Origin: JAJRZL01 sp964557855
Lineage (GTDB): Bacteria > Zixibacteria > MSB-5A5 > GN15 > FEB-12
Assembly: GCA_964557855.1 (NCBI GenBank)
Contig: CAZLBP010000009.1
Location: 51,510-115,509, forward strand
Direction: 5' to 3'
Length of the DNA: 64,000 bases
Numbering within the stretch: position 1 is the stretch's first letter; every line of letters starts with the position of its first letter. Positions 9,679-19,377 of the stretch are shown one piece after another. The notes under the pieces were generated by a model. The model worked only from the letters and a program-made list of their open reading frames with translations. It was not told the origin of the DNA and searched no databases. The translations under genes and the position numbers were made by a program.

Positions 9679-9779
9679 AACCGCACCGCCGGCCGGAAAT
9701 CGGGACAGAATCGGCCCGGAGGCGCAGGCGCAAGGATTTAGTACTCGGTAAGATACGGAAAATAGTTCCAATATTTGTC

Positions 9780-9807
9780 TTGACAAATCGGAAAAAATAC
9801 GTAATAT
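9780..9807 (+). promoter_or_regulatory. Predicted sigma-70-type promoter of the long leader
   Basis: TTGACA at 9780-9785 is a perfect -35 box and TAATAT at 9802-9807 a 4/6 match to the -10 box, with a 16-base spacer, in an AT-rich stretch. It would start a transcript about 550 bases ahead of the giant secreted-protein gene. This is prediction from sequence only. Confidence 0.5.
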
Positions 9808-9814
9808 GTTCTTG

Positions 9815-10367
9815 AGCGTGTGCAGAAGTGTGTTTGATCTAGAGAGCCACAAACAGATCGAGCATACGAAGAAGTACCTCTTTTGTTACAGAATTTGTTA
9901 AAGACAACCTTTTCCTGAATTGACAGGATAACGGAGAAATGTGCATTTGATACACTGTATCGAAGGCGCAGTTAATTCTCACCGTACATCTTTAGCAAAC
10001 TCGATCCCAAAAGCATCTTCACTTCCACTATTTACACGAAACCTCGTTGCCCTATGTTCTTAGGGAATATAGTGGCGAGATTTGAAGGAGGTGACAATAT
10101 ACTGACACTGAACTGAGAATAATGAGCTAAGAAGCATGTTTTTTTAAAGAACACAACGTTACTGCAAACTGGAGTATTTAACTCCGACTCCGAAAGATAG
10201 GAACTATGAATTCGCCAACGAAAGCGCAAGCCCCACATTTCCCTAGACGTGTTTGCTGTGGGGATATGGTGAATTGCCTTATGACGGCCGATATATCGGT
10301 AAGTCCGGCAATTGACCGGCCTTTACGAAGCGAGTTTGCTGTTTTCCTTACTTTAAGGAGGAAATAG
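9815..10367 (+). other. Long AT-rich 5' leader of the 1642-residue protein gene
   Basis: About 550 bases separate the predicted promoter from the ATG at 10368 and hold no clear gene. Two Shine-Dalgarno-like AAGGAGG runs occur: one at about 10087 with no useful ORF after it, and one just before 10368. A 53-codon ORF (10206-10367) is in frame with the main gene and its TAG stop directly abuts the ATG. A poor initiation region makes its translation uncertain. The length and lower GC content suggest regulatory or mRNA-stabilising RNA structure, as seen for abundant surface-layer proteins. Confidence 0.4.
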
Positions 10368-13300
10368 ATGTTAAAAAGACTGATAATCGCAGTATTCGTT
10401 TTAGGTCTCGTAGTAGGTCTGAGCAATACAGCAATTTCAGATGTAGACAAAGGGACGAGCGCGTTGAATCCCGTTGTTAAGGTCAACCCCAACAACCCGC
10501 GTTTCGCCAACATAAGTGATGCTCGACCGGAGCAGCCGGACTTCAAGAAGCCAGAGATTGCGCTTCGTAAGCTCCCGAGTGGTCTAACTCTTCCTGCCAC
10601 GCCCGCGACTTATTTCTGCGACGTGCAGGATTACACGAACGGCGTGCCGTTCTACTACTGGACCATTCCCGATGCTTATGGTGACGATCTCTTCAATATG
10701 CGGTTCACAGCTGATTTCAACTATGACTGCACATTGAAAGTGGCTCATCTGCTGATGTACGGCGACGTCATGACCGGAGCCCCGGATATGCGTGTGTATC
10801 TCTGGGACGATGACGGTTTTGGCTTCCCCGGCAGCAAGCTGGACTCCGTTGATATTCTCAATGCGAGTCTGCCTGTGGCCGGACTGGCCTATGTATCGGC
10901 TGACTTTTCGTCGGCCAACTGGGTCTTCTCCGATCAGGCTGAGCATCATTATGGCTGGACCATTATCGGCGGCGCCGGTGACACACTGGCGATTATTTCC
11001 GACGATGCGACCGGTCCGTATGCGGGTGAAGAGCGTGCCAGCGAGTGGTACGCCGGTACCTGGGGGACGATGTTAAACGACTGGGGACTCGACGTCTCAT
11101 TCTTTATCTTGAGTGAGCGTTGCTGCTCAGAAATACCCTTTACCGATTGCTATTACCAAAGCTATGCTCAAAATTTAGCATACTTCTGGAAGGCGCCGCA
11201 TGACGTCTACGGAGACGAAGAATATGCGATGCGCTTTAGTGTCGGCGGACCGGAAACCCTTCAGTTCGTTGACATTCCCATTTATGATCCGGGCAACGGT
11301 ACGTTCGGTAATGATGATGTCATAGTGAGACTCTATGACGACGACGCCGGTCTCCCCGGTACGTTGATCAATACCTACACCGTACTCTCCGGAACATATT
11401 CCGCTTTCCCGGCCTATACGACCATTCCGATCGGCGAAGTCATGGAAAATGAGTTCCACATTTCGTTCGGTTCCTCTGCCCTCTTCGGCAGTGGCGAATA
11501 CGAATCGTGCCTCTCTTCCGACGGAACCGACGGTGTCGGTCGCTCATCCTCGTACTGGGATACCAGTGGCGTCGGTGACTATGGCTGGGTGCCCTTTATC
11601 GACGGCTGGGGACTCGATGTCAATTTCCTGATTGACCCTTACCTGTGTAAGGACGAGTACTCCCAGTGTGAAATCGACTTCTGTTACGCCGGTCTGGCCT
11701 ATTTCTGGCGTCTGCCGGATCAATACGGTGACTTCGCCCAGGCGCAGAAATTCAGCGCTGTGGGTGAAGACTGTAAGGTCAAAGACGTCAGCTGGGCTCT
11801 GTACGACAATGGCAGCCCGGCCGCATATACGTATGATTCCAGGATCTCCGTTTATTCGGATGCCGGCGGTCTACCGGGTGTAGAGCTGGCCGGAATCGAT
11901 GTCGGTCCCGGCACTGCCATTCCGTATGTGCTCTTTCCCGGATTCATGACGGTTGACTTTGAGCCTCTTAATGTCAGCATTGTCGGTGACTACTGGATCG
12001 CTATCGAGTCCTACGGTACCGACTCCAGCGACGGTATCCGGACCCTGTCCGACGCCGGCGGTGGCGGCTGCAATGACGCCTGGGCCGAGTACTATGGCGT
12101 CTGGGGACTCATGGCTGATGACTGGGGTCTGCCTACTCGCGACTGGGCCTCCGTGTCCGAGTCAGAGACCTGCTGTATCCCGTTCTCCGGCAAGCCGTGT
12201 GTGGCTCCGTTCGACTGGTCCACCCTCCAGGGCAACTATGCCCGCGACGGTGCGAGCTATGTTGAACTGGAAGACTCCTGGTGCGACCTGACTCTGAACT
12301 GGAACTTCGAGCACCCGACCAGTGGTGTTCAGTTCACCGGCCCGGTGGTGTATGATGATCGTGTGGCGTGTTCGTTCGACGGTGAATACCGCGTATTCCA
12401 GCTTGACGGCACCCCGCTCTATACATACATCCCTCAGGGCGGCGTGATTCCGCCGAGCAGCATCCGCTCTGCACCAACCATCGATACTTTCGGTGGCTAT
12501 CCGAACCCGATCATGTTCGTGGTCGGTGGCGGTAACCGTGAAGTACATGCGGTTGACTTCAATACCGGCGGCCAAATATGGTTCCGCTCGGATGTTCCCC
12601 AGGGCAACGTTCGTTGGGGCGTATTCACCGTTATCGGTGACAACGTCTACTGGGGTACGGATGACGGGTACGTATTCGGTGCTGATGCCGTAACCGGCGT
12701 TACGCTGGCCGGCTTCCCGGTGGCTCTGACTCAGTCGACCTGGATCAGCGGCGCCACCGACGGCACGAGCCTGTACTACGCGACACAGTCAGCCGGTGTG
12801 GAAGGTGACATCTACTCGATGGATCCGACCACGGGCGCCATTAACTGGCAGCTCTCCGCTACCGGCGGCCTGCAGGCTGTCAACATATTCACGCACACCA
12901 ACGGTTACTTCGGCGACGAAGGCTTCACGGGCGGTGTTTCGTATCAGGATAATATCCTGTTCACGAACTCCCGTGCCACAGCCGACTTCCCGACGGACGG
13001 TGTTTTCTATCAGATCAACGCCGGAACCGGTGCAGTGAACTTCGCCACGGCTGCAAACCGTGTGTTCTACTCGACGCCGATCGTCGACATTAACCGCGTC
13101 TACCAGCCGTCCCTGACGCGCTGGGCGGGAGCGCCTGCCGGTGGTAACGTGTATGCGGTTAACCGGTTCACCGGCACGATCGACTGGGCCGTTTCCAACG
13201 TGAACGGCGGTCGTTTCTATGTCAACGGTGTTACCAGCTGTGAACCTGACCTCCTGGGTCCGAACCCGGATCAGCTGTTTGTCTTTGATGAAGACGGCTT

Positions 13301-15296
13301 CCTGAGCTGCTTCAACACGGACAATGGTGACCAGATCTTCCGTCGTCGTATTGCCAACGCGCTCGGCTACTCACCGAATATCGGTATGTCCGGCACGATG
13401 AACTACGACGCCGCGGGTGATGCTCACGTCCTGTTTGCTGATTTCTGGGGTAACCTGTTCGATCTGACCAAGCAGGCCGATCGTCCTCGCCTGGAGTTCC
13501 AGAAATACAATGTTTCGGCTCCGGTTGAGTTCGGTCCTGCACCGAGCTTGATTATCACGATCGAGGATGTGTTCACCAATACTGGTTGTGCAGACCTGAC
13601 TTTCGGCGCTATTACTGCCGATGAGATTTCGGCCGCCAACCAGGATATCCCTGGTTTCGTTGCGTCCAACGTGAACGAAGCCTACATAGATCGCGCTAAC
13701 CGTATCGCCGACAAACTGGCTCGCGATGCGTTCCTGTCCAAGTACACCCAGCCCAATACGGATGTGCTAGACGAGAATACTATCCAGTCTGTCCGTGAAA
13801 TGGGCTTAGAGCGTACGTTCAACCGTGCTGCGGCCGGGTTCCCGCCGTACCTCAATGGCATTAACGAGCCGTTTGCCGGCCAGCTTCTGGCGCCGGGAGA
13901 CACGATGGATCTCGTGATCGATGTCATTCAGGCCGGTTTCGACCGTGGCCCGCACGTGTTCTATCTCACTGTTTGTTCGGATGATCCTGACTTCTTCCTG
14001 AACGATCCGTCCAAGTGTCCGGAAATGCAGATCAACCTCGTAGGTGGCTGCCTGATCGACACGACGACGATGGTCTTTGGTGTCGGTGGCGTGAACGAAC
14101 GTCTGGTCACCAATACCGGTCGTATCGGTACCGGTGACTGGGGCGGCGGCGCGGCCGGTCACAACGGTCTGTTAATTGACGGCGACGGTGCTTCTTACTA
14201 CCAGGGCTCTTTTAGCTGGACAGTTGAGAATAAGTACCGTGTTGCCGCTCATACTCAGGATTGGACCTCCGGCGGCGGCGAAACAGATGCTTTCGTCTCC
14301 ATGCAGCCGGATCCGAACTGGTGTGATAATGATTGTAAGGCGTTCCTCGACGCCGGTGTTACCCTGGGTAGCATGACTAACGACGGCGGCCTGACGTACA
14401 CCCCGATCGTAGGTAACATGGTTTGCGCCAGCTACCTCGACTCGGTCCAGAACTACGATCTCGGCTTCGGCTGGGATTGGACGAACTGGGGTGCGCCGTT
14501 CGACGACACCTTGTCGTTCGGTCTGTATGCCAATGCCAGAGTCGTGGGTGCTCTTGATGTACCGGAACTCGCGAACGTGACTCTCGACATCCTCGAGATC
14601 ACCGAGCGTAACGGTGACTCCGTTACCGAATGGTACATGGCGCACTTCTTTGACTGTGACAACGGTGGTGACTCGATCCAGATCAACAACGATTACTCTG
14701 TTGCCTGGACGATGAACACGCCGGCTCAAAACCAGGCTCTTGGTAATATCAAGATCCCGTTCGGCTGCGGCTATGAACCCCTGATCAATATCTGGGGTAC
14801 CTTTGGTCGTTCCACCGATCACGGATTCTGGGAGTGGAACCAGTACTGGGATACCGCGTTCTGGTACAGCACCCAGGGCCAGGGAGCCTTCACCGAATTA
14901 GAAGGCATGAGTGCCGGTGATGAGGAAGCTCATATCACGCTGGCTTCGCACGACTTCGGTCCCAACGAGACGTACGAAATCGGTGTGGCCACCTTCCTGC
15001 TGACCGGTCTGACCAATGCTCTGGATGCGAACAATCCGGATGTACTGGCACTGGCCACGATGGTCAACAAGTGGGCCGGCTTCGGTCGCGGTGATGTCAA
15101 CAACGACGGTACTACCAACCTCGTCGACATCATCTACCTGGCTAACACTGTGAACAACGGCACCCCGGGTGCGGTCCCGTTTGAGCATCTGTCCGATGTT
15201 AACGCCGATACCTTCATTGATATGGCCGACGTTAACTATCTGATAGCTTACTACTTCGACTGCGGTCCGTGTCCGCTGGGTGACTTCGTCTTCTAA
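10368..15296 (+). CDS. Giant secreted protein: three jelly-roll-like modules, PQQ-type propeller, dockerin
   Basis: The 1642-residue product starts with a signal peptide (about 1-24) after AAGGAGG. Three related modules of about 150-180 residues follow (starts near 82, 257 and 426). They share the pattern Y-x-W-x-x-P-D-x-Y-G-D-x-x-x-x-x-x-F, (V/L)-x-(L/V)-(Y/W)-D-D and GWGLDV. Residues about 600-1030 form a beta-propeller with PQQ-type blades (VYAVNRFTGTIDWAV, IYSMDPTTGAINW). A choice-of-anchor-like beta region lies at about 1030-1200 and another beta domain at about 1260-1560. A dockerin (GDVNNDGTTNLVDIIYLAN and its second copy) covers about 1573-1642. A strong terminator follows. The length, long leader and strong signals suggest an abundant cell-surface protein; no catalytic function can be assigned. 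Confidence 0.9.
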   Translation: MLKRLIIAVFVLGLVVGLSNTAISDVDKGTSALNPVVKVNPNNPRFANISDARPEQPDFKKPEIALRKLPSGLTLPATPATYFCDVQDYTNGVPFYYWTIPDAYGDDLFNMRFTADFNYDCTLKVAHLLMYGDVMTGAPDMRVYLWDDDGFGFPGSKLDSVDILNASLPVAGLAYVSADFSSANWVFSDQAEHHYGWTIIGGAGDTLAIISDDATGPYAGEERASEWYAGTWGTMLNDWGLDVSFFILSERCCSEIPFTDCYYQSYAQNLAYFWKAPHDVYGDEEYAMRFSVGGPETLQFVDIPIYDPGNGTFGNDDVIVRLYDDDAGLPGTLINTYTVLSGTYSAFPAYTTIPIGEVMENEFHISFGSSALFGSGEYESCLSSDGTDGVGRSSSYWDTSGVGDYGWVPFIDGWGLDVNFLIDPYLCKDEYSQCEIDFCYAGLAYFWRLPDQYGDFAQAQKFSAVGEDCKVKDVSWALYDNGSPAAYTYDSRISVYSDAGGLPGVELAGIDVGPGTAIPYVLFPGFMTVDFEPLNVSIVGDYWIAIESYGTDSSDGIRTLSDAGGGGCNDAWAEYYGVWGLMADDWGLPTRDWASVSESETCCIPFSGKPCVAPFDWSTLQGNYARDGASYVELEDSWCDLTLNWNFEHPTSGVQFTGPVVYDDRVACSFDGEYRVFQLDGTPLYTYIPQGGVIPPSSIRSAPTIDTFGGYPNPIMFVVGGGNREVHAVDFNTGGQIWFRSDVPQGNVRWGVFTVIGDNVYWGTDDGYVFGADAVTGVTLAGFPVALTQSTWISGATDGTSLYYATQSAGVEGDIYSMDPTTGAINWQLSATGGLQAVNIFTHTNGYFGDEGFTGGVSYQDNILFTNSRATADFPTDGVFYQINAGTGAVNFATAANRVFYSTPIVDINRVYQPSLTRWAGAPAGGNVYAVNRFTGTIDWAVSNVNGGRFYVNGVTSCEPDLLGPNPDQLFVFDEDGFLSCFNTDNGDQIFRRRIANALGYSPNIGMSGTMNYDAAGDAHVLFADFWGNLFDLTKQADRPRLEFQKYNVSAPVEFGPAPSLIITIEDVFTNTGCADLTFGAITADEISAANQDIPGFVASNVNEAYIDRANRIADKLARDAFLSKYTQPNTDVLDENTIQSVREMGLERTFNRAAAGFPPYLNGINEPFAGQLLAPGDTMDLVIDVIQAGFDRGPHVFYLTVCSDDPDFFLNDPSKCPEMQINLVGGCLIDTTTMVFGVGGVNERLVTNTGRIGTGDWGGGAAGHNGLLIDGDGASYYQGSFSWTVENKYRVAAHTQDWTSGGGETDAFVSMQPDPNWCDNDCKAFLDAGVTLGSMTNDGGLTYTPIVGNMVCASYLDSVQNYDLGFGWDWTNWGAPFDDTLSFGLYANARVVGALDVPELANVTLDILEITERNGDSVTEWYMAHFFDCDNGGDSIQINNDYSVAWTMNTPAQNQALGNIKIPFGCGYEPLINIWGTFGRSTDHGFWEWNQYWDTAFWYSTQGQGAFTELEGMSAGDEEAHITLASHDFGPNETYEIGVATFLLTGLTNALDANNPDVLALATMVNKWAGFGRGDVNNDGTTNLVDIIYLANTVNNGTPGAVPFEHLSDVNADTFIDMADVNYLIAYYFDCGPCPLGDFVF

Positions 15297-15327
15297 ATCG
15301 ATTAGAGGAACGTTGTCCATAAATAGA

Positions 15328-15360
15328 AGAAGCGAGGCTTCGCGCCTCGCTTCTTTTTTT
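15328..15360 (+). terminator. Rho-independent terminator after the giant gene
   Basis: AGAAGCGAGGC at 15328-15338 pairs perfectly with GCCTCGCTTCT at 15344-15354 across a 5-base loop, and seven further T residues follow. It lies 32 bases after the stop codon of the 1642-residue gene. Confidence 0.95.
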
Positions 15361-15411
15361 GTGGGCACACACCCCGGCGACCGGGCGCGGACCGGCGTGA
15401 TGGGCCGGGAT

Positions 15412-15437
15412 GTCTAAACCCGAAGCGGGATTTCGAC
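15412..15437 (+). repeat. Family A 26-bp palindromic repeat (one mismatch)
   Basis: The block matches the window-wide family GTCGAAACCCG-AAG-CGGGATTTCGAC with C-to-T at the fourth base. The two arms can pair into a hairpin with an AAG loop. It lies between the terminator at 15328 and the protease gene. Confidence 0.85.
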
Positions 15438-15548
15438 CTGCGTGAGGTGCGAGCCGGATTGGGCGATAAAGCGAGTACGTGTTTTGATGGCAGCTTTCTC
15501 CGATATTCATATGTAATCCGGGGTTAAAATTGCGTATAATGCAACGGC

Positions 15549-16664
15549 ATGAGTCAGCATGATTCGAGACGGCAAGACGAGTCGATAGCGGTTCTGTTTC
15601 TGGATCTGTTTACGATCGATGCGGTGTATCGACAGAACCATGAGCTGGTCTACAGCCTGTCGCACCGGACGCACAGTCCGGCGCGGGCGGTGGCTTTGCT
15701 GCATGATCGGCTGAAGACGGCGGGGTACGATTATCAACTCAACGACCATTCCGAGACTGTTTTGGTGCGTTTGGATCCGAGGCGGAAACTGCGGATTCCG
15801 AGGTTGAATATCATCCTGTTCGTGGCGACGGTGGTTTCGATCTACTTTTTGCCGGTGTGGTGGCGGTATCTTCACCTGGGTTTCACGGAGTCGCTGCAGG
15901 CGACGGTGGCGGCGCTGGGAAACGGAGTCGGCCTGGAATTCACGCTGGCCTTGATTTCGATACTGCTCGTACATGAGATGGGGCATTTCGTGGCCAGCCG
16001 TCGGCGGCATATCGTGACGTCGTGGCCGTATTTCATACCGGCGCCGAATATAATCGGGACATTCGGGGCGGTGATTAAATCGAAGTCGCCCTTTTTCAAT
16101 CGGCGGGACCTGATCGAGGTGGGGGCGGCAGGGCCGATTGCGGGCTGGGTGGTGGCAGTGTTCTGGCTCCTGTACGGGTTGAGCACGTCGGAGATCGTAT
16201 CGGGGCAGACGATGTTGCAGGTGACGGCGAATCCGTTCACGATGCGGGGGGAGTCTATTCTCATGCGGGCGGCGGCGTACGCTTTTTTGGGCGTGGCCCC
16301 GGAGGGCGCCTATTACAATCTGTCGGAGGCGGCGTTTGCGGGCTGGGTGGGGCTTTTGGTAACGGCCATCAACCTGCTGCCGATCGGGCAGTTGGACGGG
16401 GGGCACATATTGTACGGCTTGACGCGTGCCAAGCAGCATTTTCTGGGGAAGCTGGCGATGGTGGGCTTGATAGTGTTGGGTTTTCAGTCGATGATGTGGT
16501 GGTTTTTCGCGGGTCTGGGTCTGGTGTTCGGAGTGAAGCATCCGCCGACGCTTCAGGACGCGCGGCCGCCGTCACGGACGGCGTTCTGGATGGGGGTGGC
16601 GGCGCTGGTTATACTCTTCGTCTCATTTACGCCGATACCGTTTCCCTGGGGACCGCTTGACTGA
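15549..16664 (+). CDS. Site-2-protease-like membrane metallopeptidase (M50)
   Basis: The 371-residue protein has a soluble N-terminus of about 85 residues and then six or so hydrophobic helices. The zinc motif HEMGHF is at about residue 142 in one helix. The third-ligand motif NLLPIGQLDGGH is at about 275-287, the LDG signature of S2P/SpoIVFB-type intramembrane proteases. These enzymes cut transmembrane segments of anti-sigma factors or other membrane proteins. The length and the short N-terminal extension match the uncharacterised site-2 protease group of deep-branching bacteria and plant EGY proteins. No partner anti-sigma gene is beside it. Its 3' end overlaps the convergent response-regulator gene by 38 bases. 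Confidence 0.9.
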   Translation: MSQHDSRRQDESIAVLFLDLFTIDAVYRQNHELVYSLSHRTHSPARAVALLHDRLKTAGYDYQLNDHSETVLVRLDPRRKLRIPRLNIILFVATVVSIYFLPVWWRYLHLGFTESLQATVAALGNGVGLEFTLALISILLVHEMGHFVASRRRHIVTSWPYFIPAPNIIGTFGAVIKSKSPFFNRRDLIEVGAAGPIAGWVVAVFWLLYGLSTSEIVSGQTMLQVTANPFTMRGESILMRAAAYAFLGVAPEGAYYNLSEAAFAGWVGLLVTAINLLPIGQLDGGHILYGLTRAKQHFLGKLAMVGLIVLGFQSMMWWFFAGLGLVFGVKHPPTLQDARPPSRTAFWMGVAALVILFVSFTPIPFPWGPLD

Positions 16665-18141
16665 CGTCAGCCGGGTCCTCATCGATATCATACAGGGCTT
16701 TTAGATCTATTTTCCCTTCACACAGTATTTTCACGAACAGGTCGACTATCTTCGGATCGAACTGAATGCCGCGGTATTTCTGCAGCTCGGCGACGGCTTC
16801 GCCCAGGGCGGAGCCCCGGCGGTAGGGCCGGTCGGACATCATGGCGTCGAAGGTATCGGTCACGGCCAGCAGGCGTCCCTCGATGGGGATCTCCTCGGCG
16901 CGAAGACCTTCGGGGTAGCCCTTGCCGTCCCAGCGCTCGTGGTGCGCATAGATATAGGCCATGGCGGGTTTGAAGAGTTCGATGCCACGGATGACCTTGA
17001 GGCCGAGTTCGGGGTGGCAGCGCATGTGGCGGACTTCGTCTTCGGAAAGGCGGGCGGGTTTGTTGAGAATGGAGTCGGGCACGCTCAACTTGCCGATATC
17101 GTGGAGTGTACACCCCATGACCAGGTGGGCCAGTTGTTTGTCGCTCCAGCCGAGTTCCTGAGCCAGCCGGCGGGTGAGGGTGCTGACCCGGTCGGTGTGG
17201 CCGGCGGTGTATTTGTCGCGGGCCTCGATGGCATTGGCGAGGCCGGTGATGGCCTCCATGTAGGAGTTCTGGCGGTCCTGGTAGAGGTTGTAGTTGGCGA
17301 TGGCGGCGGCGGCGGAGTTGGTGAGGATGGTGAGGACGTCGAGCTGTCCCGGGGTAATTTGTCCGAAGGGGGAGTCGATCAGGAGGGTGATGAAACCGTG
17401 GAGGGTGCGCCGGATGAAGATGGGCTGGATGATGGTAACCCGGACGCGTTTCCGGCTCTCGTTTCTGAGGCGGCGGGCCTCGATGATGGGCTTGGCTTTG
17501 CGCTTGCCGACGAATTTCTCGAAGAGCGTGTTGTCCAGGACGGTGTCCTTGTGGACGGGGTCGGCGGCCGCCCAGGCGGAGCGAATGGTTTTCTTGGTCT
17601 TGGGTTCGATTTCCACCAGGCCGACCGCCTCGGCGTCGAGCTCATCCTTACATGATTTGACGATCAGGTCAAAGACCTGGTCGATCTCGATGCCGAGGGC
17701 GTAGGCGGAGAACACTTTGAGGAATTTGACCTGGCTGCGGAGGTGGACGTTTTCGCGGAGGATACGCTGGTGGGCCAGCGCGCGGGAGATGGTGGAGCGC
17801 AGGAGGTCCAGCTTGAACGGTTTGACGAGGAAATCATACATGCCCCGTTTCAGGACGGAGATGGCCATCTCGACGGTGGGGTGGGCGGTCATGAGAATGA
17901 CCACGCAGTTGCTCTGGTGGGCCAGGGCGGCATCGAGAATATGGACCCCGGAGTACTTGCCCATGACCATGTCGGTCAGCACGAGGTCGACCGGGTTTTC
18001 GGAGAGCCAGGCGATGGCTTGTTCCGGGTCGGCCAGGGTCTTGACGGTGTACTTGTCGGAGGCCAGGGCCTCGTTGATGACGTCCAGGATGTTATTTTCA
18101 TCATCTACGACGAGGATACCGGCCGATGTTTGTTGTTTCAT
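16627..18141 (-). CDS. Response regulator with GAF and HD-GYP domains
   Basis: I start this gene at MKQQTSAGILVVDDE (18141), giving 504 residues. The open frame runs 65 codons further upstream, but that extension reads through a family A repeat and an intergenic region. The receiver domain (about 8-125) has the acidic pocket VVDDE and the phospho-acceptor Asp in LVLTDMV, with Lys in LVKPF. A GAF-like domain follows at about 150-300. The HD-GYP domain (about 325-490) carries HDIGKLSVP and HHERWDGKGYPEGL. HD-GYP proteins hydrolyse cyclic di-GMP, so this regulator should lower that messenger when phosphorylated. No sensor kinase gene is adjacent. Confidence 0.92.
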   Translation of the reverse strand: MKQQTSAGILVVDDENNILDVINEALASDKYTVKTLADPEQAIAWLSENPVDLVLTDMVMGKYSGVHILDAALAHQSNCVVILMTAHPTVEMAISVLKRGMYDFLVKPFKLDLLRSTISRALAHQRILRENVHLRSQVKFLKVFSAYALGIEIDQVFDLIVKSCKDELDAEAVGLVEIEPKTKKTIRSAWAAADPVHKDTVLDNTLFEKFVGKRKAKPIIEARRLRNESRKRVRVTIIQPIFIRRTLHGFITLLIDSPFGQITPGQLDVLTILTNSAAAAIANYNLYQDRQNSYMEAITGLANAIEARDKYTAGHTDRVSTLTRRLAQELGWSDKQLAHLVMGCTLHDIGKLSVPDSILNKPARLSEDEVRHMRCHPELGLKVIRGIELFKPAMAYIYAHHERWDGKGYPEGLRAEEIPIEGRLLAVTDTFDAMMSDRPYRRGSALGEAVAELQKYRGIQFDPKIVDLFVKILCEGKIDLKALYDIDEDPADVSQAVPRETVSA

Positions 18142-18294
18142 AGTTGTTCTTTCTACCCCCGTTCTCAAACCCATATACCCTATCGGACCGAACGGGCGAA
18201 CCAAACAGTGGGGCGGAAGGATTTGTACAAAGATTGCGCTGAGGCACGGTTTACGCCAGCCTGGACCGAGGTCCGGGGCACAATCGGGAAACAT

Positions 18295-18320
18295 GTCGAA
18301 ACCCGAGGCGGGATTTCGAC
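18295..18320 (+). repeat. Family A palindromic repeat
   Basis: GTCGAAACCCG-AGG-CGGGATTTCGAC, one base different from the family consensus in the loop. It lies in the 240-base gap upstream of both the response-regulator start and the lipA stop and is read through by a spurious extension of the former. Confidence 0.9.
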
Positions 18321-18380
18321 CTGTTTCTCTGCCCACGAGACGGATGGAAACCCACGGCCAGCGGCAGTGCCCCCGCCAGA

Positions 18381-19250
18381 CTAACCGAGGTATTGGTCGG
18401 CGCGGTAGGAGGAGCGTACGAGCGGGGCGGAGAAAACATGGGAAATGCCGGTCGATTTAGCTTCGTTCCGCATGTCCCGGAATTCATCCGGAGGGACATA
18501 GCGGTCCACCGGCAGATGGTCGGACGAAGGCGCCAGGTACTGGCCGATGGTCAGCAGGGAGACGCCGGTTTCGGCCAGGTCGGCGAAGACGTTCCGCAAC
18601 TCCCGGCGGGTCTCCCCCAGACCTACCATCAGGCCGGACTTGGTCCGGATTTTGGAGCGGTTGCGGACGGTACGCAACAACTCGAGAGAGAGCCGATAAT
18701 CGGCGCCGGGTCGGACCGTGTGATACAGACGCGGGACGGTTTCCAGGTTGTGATTGAAGACATCGGGCGGTTCGCCAAGGATGATATCGATGGCGTCCGG
18801 GGCACGTTGGAAGTCCGGAGTGAGGATTTCGACGGTGGCGGTCGGCTGCAATTTTCTGATGGCGGCGACGGTTCGGGCGAAATGGGCGGCGCCGCCGTCC
18901 GGGAGATCATCGCGGGTCACGGACGTAACCACGACGTGTTTCAGTTGTAGTTCCCGGGCAGCCCGGGCGACACGCTGCGGTTCCTCCGGGTCGGGAGTTG
19001 CCGGTCGGCCGGTCGGGACATCGCAGAACCGACAGTTGCGCGTGCAGGTAGGTCCGAGGATAAGGAACGTGGCAGTGCCACGGTTGAAACATTCGCCGCG
19101 GTTGGGACAGTTGGCAGCCTGGCAGACGGTGTTCAGCCCGAGGCGCCTGAGGAGACGACTGACCTGTTCGAACCGGTGACCGTTGAAGCCGGTGACGCGG
19201 AGCCAGTCGGGTTTTCTATGGAGCGGACGGTCTTTGACTTTGCTGTTCAT
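18381..19250 (-). CDS. lipA: Lipoyl synthase
   Basis: The 289-residue protein is a radical SAM enzyme that inserts two sulfurs into octanoyl groups on the E2 and H proteins, making lipoamide. Both iron-sulfur cluster motifs are visible: the LipA-specific auxiliary cluster C-x4-C-x5-C (CQAANCPNRGEC) and the radical SAM C-x3-C-x2-C (CTRNCRFC). The family's C-terminal signature R-S-S-Y is present as VRSSYRADQ. The length is normal for the family. No lipB or other lipoate gene is adjacent, so it stands alone between the response regulator and a secreted-protein gene on the other strand. Confidence 0.96.
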   Translation of the reverse strand: MNSKVKDRPLHRKPDWLRVTGFNGHRFEQVSRLLRRLGLNTVCQAANCPNRGECFNRGTATFLILGPTCTRNCRFCDVPTGRPATPDPEEPQRVARAARELQLKHVVVTSVTRDDLPDGGAAHFARTVAAIRKLQPTATVEILTPDFQRAPDAIDIILGEPPDVFNHNLETVPRLYHTVRPGADYRLSLELLRTVRNRSKIRTKSGLMVGLGETRRELRNVFADLAETGVSLLTIGQYLAPSSDHLPVDRYVPPDEFRDMRNEAKSTGISHVFSAPLVRSSYRADQYLG

Positions 19251-19377
19251 CTTTTGATCAACCTATGGGTTACCGACCACAGTGGCCCGGTTCGCGGCGG
19301 TCGTTTCAATCAAGTATAGCAGGATTTTCTCGATAAACAAGAGAAAGACACGAACGCCAAGCACGAAGGAGACAGGT

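Noticed and set aside
8120..9733. A 537-codon open frame opposite the beta-helix gene
   Set aside because: It lies fully antisense to a gene with signal peptide, ribosome-binding site and dockerin, has no site of its own, and its product is rich in Arg/Ala/Val as expected of a GC-biased shadow frame.
15507..16541. A 344-codon open frame antisense to the S2P-like gene
   Set aside because: The Arg/His/Pro/Gln-rich product is typical of a shadow frame, and the sense strand has clear zinc motifs.
16939..17655. Plus-strand open frame opposite the HD-GYP response regulator
   Set aside because: Low-complexity Gly/Val/Asp product opposite a gene with clear REC and HD-GYP motifs; a shadow frame.
18142..18336. 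N-terminal extension of the response regulator
   Set aside because: It translates the family A repeat and lacks a start site; the receiver domain begins after 18141.
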